From Hygrophila difformis (taxonomy: Eukaryota; Streptophyta; Magnoliopsida; Lamiales; Acanthaceae): a DNA stretch of 64,000 bases. The number at the start of each line of letters is the position of its first letter. The first letter of the stretch is position 1. The notes below the pieces were generated by a model that saw only the letters and a program-made list of their open reading frames with translations, ran no database searches and was not told where the DNA came from. Location: the NCBI GenBank assembly GCA_030278955.1, contig JAOANR010000014.1:29463453-29527452 (forward strand), given 5' to 3'. Shown here piece after piece: positions 55,793 through 64,000 of the stretch. Position numbers and translations under genes: made by a program.

Positions 55793-55954
55793 ATTATAAC
55801 ATATATTTGAAAATACTATCTGAAATACATTTTTTTAAAAAAAATAATTGTTACAAAATAAAATGATAACCAAAAATTAAAAAAAAAATGATTTTAAGCA
55901 TCGCATGTATAATATTTCGATTAATTTTTTAAAATTAAATTAATTGATTGTAAT

Positions 55955-56621
55955 TGACAGTCCCAACGAGCAGGGTGTTAACGCGTAGTTCTGATCACAC
56001 ACACACAATTGTAGAAAAATAAAGAACAATTGTTTGTTGACCCGGTTCGGACCTCCTGTCCTACATCCGGGGGATTTCAATCCAGGCGAGAATACTTCAA
56101 CAAAGATCAAGAACAGCTACAAGACTCAATCTAGTTTCTATCAACTCGATCTAGAGAATTGACAAGACTCCCCCTCAATCTCTAATCTCCCTAATGAGAA
56201 ACTCTGATGATCATGTAGTTCCTGCAACCTGTTGACATCCCTGAACAAGAATCCTATTCTAATTCAAGAAGTTTCCTTCCTTGAATTTACAACTCGATCT
56301 AAGATATACAAACATGAATTCCACAAATTCACTCCAGAACAAAACCTTTAATCATCTAAACATGAAGAACTTGTTTTGACTTCTAGAGTATATCTTCTAA
56401 TCAAGGCTAAAAACACTCTTGGTAAAGTGTAGAAGATTAAAAGTAAAATACAAAGACTGACTCAAAGACTTAAATGAATTGACTATTTATAAACTGAAAA
56501 CGTCTTTGGTCTTTGAGTCCCTGGAGCTGGTGAGGCTTGATCGACAATCCCAAAACTGTCCTGTTGTTAGTGTGCTGTATTGACACCAATAAGATCCTGC
56601 ATGAAATGTTTAGTGCCCACA
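55955..56621 (-). repeat. Copy Y 3' LTR
   Basis: 667 bp, TGACAGTCCC to TAGTGCCCACA on the plus strand. Clearly diverged from the copy X LTR but alignable throughout. TATAAATA on the minus strand at 56484-56491. The PPT follows at 56622-56630. Confidence 0.88.
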
Positions 56622-57035
56622 ATCTCCCCCTCATTTCATGAAGAGGTTGATTCATCACAAATAGGTCTCAAACCAGTATGATGAATAACAATTCAGAATT
56701 CCACACTAACAACAAAGATTAGTAGATCAAGTCCAAAAATAAATGGTAGTTAAAACATAAGCGAAACACCAGCTAAATGTAACCAATCATATCATATGAA
56801 TCAGACATAGAAATTCAGTAATATCAATACCACAAAATAAACCAAGTATCAGCAAGCATCAGCAATCACAAAGTATTCAGCTATTCAGAAATCATTAGTT
56901 ACAGACCCAAAATATCATCAAAAAGTTAACAGTTTCAGTTTTAGAAAGTACCCCTTGAAATGTTGTCAAAATTACCCAATAACCACGGTCAGCAGTCAGC
57001 ATCAGCAGAGACCATACTTACTCCCCCTTGATGAA
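56622..57035 (-). other. Copy Y 3' untranslated region with PPT
   Basis: Non-coding, as in copy X. PPT GGGGGAGAT on the minus strand next to the LTR, and a second purine tract by the envelope-like stop (about 57018-57030). Confidence 0.6.
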
Positions 57036-58559
57036 TCAAGCCTCCTCATCATCCTCCTCTCCAGTAGGCGGAGGATCAAATGAGCCAGGAAGAAGCTTCA
57101 ACATATTGTTGTTCTACTTCCGGATGCGGAGACCAGCATTGATGACATTGGAAACCTCCTCATTCTGTCGAAGAATAATAGTCTTCAGGTGATTGACCAA
57201 AGCAGTGCCGGACAGAGCAGGACCAAGGAGGATGTCATTGTGCATATTTCGCAGGTCGGTTGAGGGAGTGTTCTGCTTGATTGGAATGCGTTCTTCCTTA
57301 GGAACTTTGATCCCATTCTTTTTCAGGAAACGTGTAATCAAAGCAGGATAAGGAAGAAGGTCATTCTTGCCAATGGATCCGCGGGTATAACCTAGCATCT
57401 TGGAAAGAACAGAGAGACCAAAGTTTGTCATATTAAGATACTTTTCAATACAAAACATGAGTTTACCCATATGAGAAGACACTTGACTGGCGTTGGTTGT
57501 TGGAAGGATGTTCGAACTACACAGACGGAAGAGACAGTTGTATTTGAGAGTGAGCTGCTGAACACGAAGCTGTCCCCTACCAAAAGCAACACTTTTGGTG
57601 TTTGAAATCTCATAAGCCACTTCGGCATTTGAGTTAGGCATGTAGCTCGTAACATCATCCAGGTTGCTGTTCAGCTGCACCTTTAACAACGCATTGATAA
57701 CTTGAGGAAAAATCTCCAGAATCTTGCCTCGTATGTAGACCTTCCCTCCGAACGGGGATTCACCATCCAAGACATCAGGATGCAGATTGGCGTAGAACTC
57801 GCGAACTAAGGCAGGAGAGTAGTCCTCTAGTTTCGTGGCCCAGTAGATAAGTTTTGTGTCTTCCAAAAACTTCATAAATCCAAGTTCCTTGTAGATTGGA
57901 TGAGTAAACTGCTCCTCTGGTATGAAATCACGATTGTTGAGATCTTTGGCAAATTTCTGTGCTTCCTTGTCATAAAACCTGTAGCTCAGGGCATCAGTGA
58001 CAGTCATGGGGCCAACTTTCTTTGGTCGTTTCTATGTTGTCTCAACAGCAGGTTGCTTATCCTTCCTTTTGCGCGAACGAGTCACAGGGGTACGGGCAAC
58101 AGGATGATGTTCCGGAGTAACCTCTCGATCAGGCTCGTCGTCCCTAGGTTGTTCGTCATCTCCAGTGACAACATCATCAACAACATTTGAGTCGAACAGA
58201 TTGTCCTCATCGCCTTGAGGATATTCAGTGGTTGTTCCATCATCCCAATCAACAGAAAAGGTTTCCTTCTGTGGTGCTGGAAGAGCAGGTACAGGAGGTG
58301 CAGGGAGAGCACCAGCAAGGGGCAAAGATTCAAGAGGTAAAATGTCAGTGACATTTTCATCAACAGGTTCATCAGCATTGTTGTTAGCATATCCAGCAGA
58401 CGACTCTCCAACTTGAGTTGTTGAAAGAACTTGTTCACTCAGTGCTTGAAGGACGGATGAAACTATTTGAACTGGATCAATAGGTGTCTCAGTATTTGGT
58501 GGTATGGACGAGTCAGTAGCAGGTTCAGAAGGGGATTTGGGGTTGGAAGAAGACGCCAT
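57036..58559 (-). pseudogene. Copy Y envelope-like gene, two in-frame TAG codons
   Basis: Same protein as 46578-48074, from the ATG at 58559. An extra segment encoding 'GTTTEYPQG' lies in the acidic N-terminal region. In-frame TAG codons at 58032-58034 and 57114-57116 stand where copy X has glutamine codons. Otherwise the frame is open between them and to the natural stop at 57036-57038. No other disruption was noticed. Confidence 0.82.
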
Positions 58560-58922
58560 TTGAAAGAGAAGAGATAAAGCTGCAATACTAAAATAAAAAC
58601 GCAAAGAAGGAAGTAGTGCAGGAATAGAAATGAAACAAAGTATTTAAAGAGAGGAAAGGAGAGTCGAAACGTTTAACCACGATCACTTCAATCGGAGAAA
58701 CGGCGAAGCAATGATGGCGGTTTCGAGCGACGTGAGCTGCAGAGGTGAAGGGACGGTTACAGTCGTCACAAGGCTATGATGACACTCTGCAGACATCAAA
58801 CCAGAGATCCTCCCAAATCAAATTTTTCCTTTGTCGTTATCCGAATTCCCTCTTCTAATGTGCTTGGGCCTGTATGGTTAGTGAACAAAGAAAAACAAAA
58901 ATGGCCCAAAACATAACAAAAT

Positions 58923-61900
58923 TTAGTTTGTATAGAAACTTAGGCCCAGAATTGTTCTAAGCCTATCAAACTTATCTCCCTCCATGGCTTTGGTTAGGAT
59001 GTCAGCGCGTTGCTCTGACGACCCTACATGTTGAATATCACAAATATTATCTTCAACCAAATCTCTAATGAAATGATACCTGATATCAATATGTTTGCTC
59101 CTATTGTGAAGTACAGGATTCTTAGAGATGTTTATAGCACTTGTGTTATCACACAATACTACAAATTTCTCTTGATTTACTCCATAGTCTGCCAAGGTTT
59201 GCTTCATCCACATGAGTTGAGAGCAACAACAAGTAGCAGCTATGTATTCTGCTTCAGCTGTAGATAGAGCAACTATATTTTGTTTCCTTGAGTACCAACT
59301 GACCAAATTATCACCAAGGTAGAAACATCCACCTGTTGTTGATCGTCTGTCATCACAACTTCCTGCCCAGTCTGAATCTGTGTATCCTATAAGATCAAGT
59401 GATGATCTTTTGGAATACCAAATTCCAAGTCCAATAGTTCCTTTTATATATCTCATGATCCTTTTAGCTGCTTTGAGATGTGTCTCTTTAGGTTGAGATT
59501 GAAATCTAGCACAAACTCCAGTACTATAAGAAATATCTGGTCTGGTTGCTGTTAGGTAGAGAAGACTACCTATCATACTTCTATAAAGCTTTTGATCAAC
59601 ATCACTGCTGGTATCACTCTTAGAAAGTTTCTCATGTAAACCTTGAGGTGTTCTAGCCACTTTGATGTCTTCTAAGTTGAACTTCTTTAGCATATTAGTT
59701 GCATACTTCTCTTGTGACAAGAATATCCCATCCTTTCCTTGTTTGATCTGTAGACCAAGAAAATAATGCAATTCTCCAAGCATACTCATCTCAAATTCTG
59801 TTTTCATAGCATGTATAAATCCTTTTCTAAGTTCTTCTGAAGTAGAACCAAAAATGATGTCATCAACATATACTTGAACAACTATGATGTGTTTATCTGA
59901 ATGCTTAATGAAAAGAGTCTTATCTACATTTCCTCTAGTATAGCCGTTGTTGACGAGGAATTGTGACAGCCGTTCATACCAGGCTCGTGGTGCCTGTTTA
60001 AGACCATATAGAGCACCCTTGACTCTGTAAACATAATCTGGATGTTTATGGTCTTCAAATCCAGCTGGTTGAGCCACATATATTTCCTCCTTTATTTTCC
60101 CATTTAGAAAAGCAGTCTTGATATCCATTTGGTACAACTTGAAATCCAAGTAGCATGCAACAGACAACAAGATTCTTACTGCTTCCATTCTGGCCACTGG
60201 TGCATATGTCTCCCCATAGTCTAGATCTTCAATTTGTGTATAGCCTTGTGCTACTAATCTAGCTTTATTTCTGACTATGTTTTCATGCTCATCTTTCTTA
60301 TTCCTAAAGATCCATTTAGTACCAATAATGTTGATGTTCTCAGGTGGTGGTACTAACTCCCATACTGAGTTTCTTTCAAATTGAAATAATTCATCCTGCA
60401 TGGCAGCGATCCAGTATTCATCTTTGAAAGCCTCTGTAGCATTTTTTGGTTCCACCTTTGATATGAAGCAATTCATACCAGCTAGTTGCTTGTAATCAAT
60501 TCTCTTGCTTCTGGTCTGCCTTGGTGCATCTACTCCTCCAATAATATCAGTATTAGAATGATGCTTCAAGGTTCTAGGACCTTTTCTCTTATCAACATCA
60601 GTAGTATCAGATGCTTGTTGCTCTTCTTCAGTATCAACTAAAGACTCAAGTTCTGCACCAGTTTCTTCATCAGCATCAATAGATAGTTCTTGTGATTCCT
60701 CTGATGGTGGATCAATAATAGGAAAGTAATGTAGACCATCTTCATCTTCAGATAATCCTTTAGATAAAGAATCTTCAAATAAAACGTTCACAGATTCTAT
60801 AACCTTCTTGCTATCAGACAAGTAAACTCTATAAGCTCTGGAGTTGTTAGCATAACCTAGAAACAACCCTTTTTCTGATCTAGCATCAAACTTCTTAAGT
60901 TGTTCTTGATCCCTGTAAACATGACAAGGACAACCAAATGTATGAAAATATTTAACATTAGGAAGTTTATCATACCATATCTGATAAGGAGTGAAGTTCA
61001 TTTTTGGCCTCAAAAGAACTCTATTTGCAACATGACAAGTTGTGTTGATTGCCTCTGCCCAAAAGGTCTTTGGAAGTGTACTATCATGAAGCATAGACCT
61101 TGCCATCTCCTGTAAAGTCCTGTTCTTTCTTTCAACAATACCATTTTGTTGAGGAGTCTTTGGAGCAGAGAATTCTTGAGCAATTCCATGTAGTTTATAG
61201 AATTCAGTGAACTGTTGGTTGTCAAACTCTCTTCCATGATCAGTTCTAATCCTTTTGATCTTAGTTTGTCTTTGATTCATGATCTTCAGGCTTAAAGACT
61301 CAAAATACTCAAAGGCTTCATCTTTGGACCTGAGAAAACAAACAAAAGTGAATCTAGAAAAATCATCAACTATCACAAGTACATACCTCTTGCCATTTAG
61401 ACTTTCAACTTCTAATGGACCCATCAAGTCCATATGAATAAGTTCAAGACAGTGAACTGTGGTAATTTCATCAACTCGTTTGTGTTGAGCCTTAGTTTGT
61501 TTTCCTTTGGTGCATCCTTCACAGACAATTTTGGAGTTGTTCTGTAGTTTGGGCAACCCTTTGACAGCTCCAGAAATGCTCAATTTGTAGAGAGTTTGAT
61601 AATTGAAGTGTGCCATTCTCTTGTGCCATAGACTTGTAAGATCTTCTTTCAAAATCAAAGCCCTGTCTACTGTTTCCTTTAAGATATAACAATTGTTAGT
61701 AGACCTTTTTCCAGACATGATACACTTATAGTCTTTAAACACATAACAAGTATTCATGTCAAATAGCACTAAGGATTTTTCATCACATAATTGACTTATG
61801 GAAATCAAATTAGTAGTCAATCCTTCTACAAAATAAACTTTAGAAAGATTAGAAAGGACTCCCTTGTCAATTTTACCAAAACCAGTGATCTTGCTTTTAG

Positions 61901-62831
61901 CACCATCACCATACATCACCTCTCCACAATCTTGCTCTGTAAAGTTTTGAAGAATGTTCTTTGTTCCAGTCATATGCCTAGAGCATCCAGAGTCAAAATA
62001 CCATAAGGTATTTTTATGATGTGCCTGCAATGATACAACAACAAGACCAAGTGATTGTTGATTAGAATGTTTAGGTATCCAGGCCTTACGAATCTGGATC
62101 TTCTTCTGTAGTTCTAACGATGGCCAGACAACAGGTCTTCCATTTATGAGATCTCGAACAATCCTTAGACAAGTGTCTGATTGATGGCCAGGTAGACCAC
62201 AATAGATACAGTCTCTTGAGTCTTGAGGTGCAATATTGACTTGATTAGGCACATGTTTGTAGGTAGCAACATTGCTTGATTCTTCACCAAGATATCCTCC
62301 ACTAACAAAAGTTCTCTTGGTTGATTTGAATTTGTTTGGCTTCCCTTTCTTCTTGTAACCAATACCTGAAAGATCACCAGGTCTTTTGCATATAGAAAGA
62401 ACTGAATCCAATTTATTTTTACCTTTTACCGTTTGAGAGAGTTCATTGCATTTAGCTTGAAGTTGTAGATTTTCTGTGGCCAAGCAGGTCTTTGCATCAG
62501 AAAGTTTGGAGCATTCAGCTTGAAGTTCCTCCACATTGAGCTTAGCTAGTTTCAATTCCTTTTGAATTTTGATCTTCTCAGCAGATAGATTTTCATAGGA
62601 AATTCCGAGGTCAGTCAGTTGTGTTAACAGCTTCTTATTCTCACTTAAAGCTGTATCATACTCGAACTTTAACTCTTCATATGCATCAACTAGCTTAGAG
62701 TATATTTCACTGATATTACCTGCATTCATAAAATCATCTTCATCAGTAGAATAATCTATTGAATTTGTTATACCTGGTTGAGGGCTACAATCCCGAATAG
62801 TCAATGCGACAACATCTTCAGAGTCACTCTA
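58923..62831 (-). CDS. Copy Y pol polyprotein (coiled coil to RNase H)
   Basis: One open frame of about 1,300 codons from just after the TAG at 62829-62831 to TAA at 58923. In order: coiled coil (about residues 25-130), CCHC knuckle (about 199-212), retropepsin 'WYFDSGCSRHMTG' (about 268-280), pre-integrase HHCC, integrase DDE core ('HMDLMGP', 'RTDHGREF', 'NGIVERKN'), RT ('QMDIKTAFLNG', 'VYVDDIIFG') and RNase H ('GYTDSDWAG', 'STAEAEYIA'). All key motifs are intact by eye. It lacks its own ATG and would be translated as part of gag-pol; the TAG prevents this unless read through. Confidence 0.88.
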
Positions 62832-63974
62832 TTGTTCCTCTGTTGCTTCAACATCGAATTCATCATCACTAAGTGTAGCTTGATATGCTTTTCCTTCTTT
62901 CCTTTTGGCAGTAGGACATTCCTTTTTGAGATGTCCTTTACCTCCACATTCATAGCATATAATAGAAGAAAATTTATCAAATTTCTCTGGTTCCTTAAGC
63001 TTCCTGACATTGTTGCCTTTGCCTTCATGTTTCTTGGATCCTTTATTCTGTTGTTTGTCAGACGTTGTAACACCATTCGAACTGGATTTCTGAGGCTTGC
63101 CTTTCTGTAACTGTCTAGCTCTCTTTTCTTGAAGAAATTTGGCCATCCTTCTAGTGATCAAAGATAATTCCTCATCCAAATCATCATCAGAATCTTCAAT
63201 CTTCTCAGCCTTTAGAGCAATACTTTTTGACTTTCCTTTGCTTCTTGATTCTAGATGATTCATCTCATAATTTTGTAGATTGCCAACTAATTCTTCCAAA
63301 GTCATGGTGTTCGTCTTTTCACTCTCTTCAAGAACTGAAATCTTCCCAGAGTACTTTGGTGACACAGTGCGTAGCATCTTTCTAACCAGTTTTTGTTCAT
63401 CAAAATGCATTCCAAGCTCTATGCATTGATTAACCACATTTTGAAATCTTTCAAAGTAAGTTGAGATGTTTTCATCATCAGTCATCTCCAACATGTCATA
63501 CAAAGATTCAACGCGATGTAATCGAGTTAGTTTAACATCAGCAGAACCTTCAAACCTGACTTCAAGAAATCTCCACATATCATGGGCATTTTTGCAATTC
63601 TTGATCATTCTATGTTGTGCCTCTTCCATAGCTCCACTGATCGCGTTCATAGCTGCATAATTCCCTTGTTTTGCAGCCCTTTCTGCCGCTGTGTATTCAG
63701 CCTTTCTGGCTAATCGGATTATTGGAGCAGCAGGTGGTGTAGCGGTGGTTGTGGTGGCAGTTGTAGAGGTGGTATCCGTTGATGTGGATGTGGTCATTGT
63801 TGCAGTGACAACGGCAGGAGTCTCAGTCCTTATTGGTGGTTCCCACGCTTCTTCGACTGCATCCCAGACATCCTCTCCAAGAGCCCTAAGATAGCACTCC
63901 ATTCTTGACTTCCAGTAGCTGTAATTGTTTCCATCGAAGACCGGTGGACGAAGATGCGAAATTTCCCTACTCAT
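62829..63974 (-). CDS. Copy Y gag, ended by in-frame TAG
   Basis: 381 codons from the ATG at 63974 to TAG at 62829-62831. Copia-type gag core ('FDGNNYSYWKSRMECYL') and CCHC knuckle CYECGGKGHLKKEC, followed by an acidic linker ending 'VEATEEQ'. Copy X reads through this point (HSDSED), so the TAG is a change in copy Y. Gag and pol are otherwise in the same frame. Confidence 0.88.
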   Translation of the reverse strand: MSREISHLRPPVFDGNNYSYWKSRMECYLRALGEDVWDAVEEAWEPPIRTETPAVVTATMTTSTSTDTTSTTATTTTATPPAAPIIRLARKAEYTAAERAAKQGNYAAMNAISGAMEEAQHRMIKNCKNAHDMWRFLEVRFEGSADVKLTRLHRVESLYDMLEMTDDENISTYFERFQNVVNQCIELGMHFDEQKLVRKMLRTVSPKYSGKISVLEESEKTNTMTLEELVGNLQNYEMNHLESRSKGKSKSIALKAEKIEDSDDDLDEELSLITRRMAKFLQEKRARQLQKGKPQKSSSNGVTTSDKQQNKGSKKHEGKGNNVRKLKEPEKFDKFSSIICYECGGKGHLKKECPTAKRKEGKAYQATLSDDEFDVEATEEQ

Positions 63975-64000
63975 GATGAATCTTGAATCTCCAGAGAAAC

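Larger units (their letters stand above)
55955..64000 (-). mobile_element. Sirevirus-like Ty1/copia element, copy Y (5' LTR outside window)
   Basis: Same family and orientation as copy X, separated from it by 1.75 kb. The 3' LTR is 55955-56621. The window ends in the leader, roughly 40 bp before the expected primer site. Gag, pol and the envelope-like gene are all present. Pol is one long open frame here. Three in-frame TAG codons interrupt gag-pol (one) and the envelope-like gene (two). Confidence 0.9.

Noticed and set aside
62829..62831. Programmed readthrough of the gag-pol TAG in copy Y.
   Set aside because: Copy X reads a sense codon here, and two similar TAG codons lie in the envelope-like gene. 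CHG decay explains all three more simply.

Overview
The window is eudicot-type nuclear plant DNA. It is AT-rich and repeat-dominated, with one clear host gene and everything else built from layered transposable elements. No rRNA, tRNA, organellar or bacterial gene was recognised. The host gene is a single-exon RING-H2 (ATL13-type) ubiquitin ligase on the + strand at 6249-7694.

Layout. (1) 1-3366: the 3' half of a decayed Helitron, with a frameshifted PIF1-like helicase, a tandemly duplicated helicase C-terminus and a textbook 3' hairpin ending in CTAG. (2) 3890-4048 and 4195-4461: a CACTA-derived MITE and a Stowaway-type MITE, each with its target-site duplication. (3) 5200-8430: ATL13-like gene with flanks. 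(4) 8431-38965: one degenerate Ty1/copia element (+ strand), split in its pol gene by a 22.2-kb insertion at 13940-36128. That insertion is a minus-strand LARD-like non-autonomous LTR element: 4.66-kb LTRs, a ~5.4-kb interior without gag or pol, a GTCTT target duplication, a tRNA-Asp-type primer site, a captured F-box gene exon, and dense arrays of nested TCGCGA hairpins. One LARD LTR is itself broken by an 8.3-kb Ty3/gypsy composite (25711-34023, minus strand) with two truncated internal copies around one shared LTR. (5) 39000-44300: old fragments, including a LINE ORF1 that carries two nested solo LTRs. (6) 45471-54200: a structurally complete Sirevirus-like Ty1/copia element on the minus strand, with TSD CAAAT, LTRs differing at about two sites, and a third 'envelope-like' ORF. 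(7) 54201-55954: spacer with two Stowaway MITEs and a second CACTA MITE. (8) 55955-64000: a second, diverged element of the same Sirevirus-like family, running off the window just before its 5' LTR.

How the parts relate. Insertion order can be read directly: the copia element came first, the LARD entered its pol gene, and the gypsy element then entered a LARD LTR, followed by deletions that removed its outer LTRs and 787 bp of LARD LTR. The two Sirevirus-like copies damage different reading frames: two frameshifts in one, three in-frame TAG codons in the other.

The most unusual feature is the LARD. GC-rich nested palindromes recur five times (two arrays in each LTR and one in the interior), and unrelated perfect inverted repeats are scattered through the interior. 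I know of no described family with this architecture, but I could not search for one.
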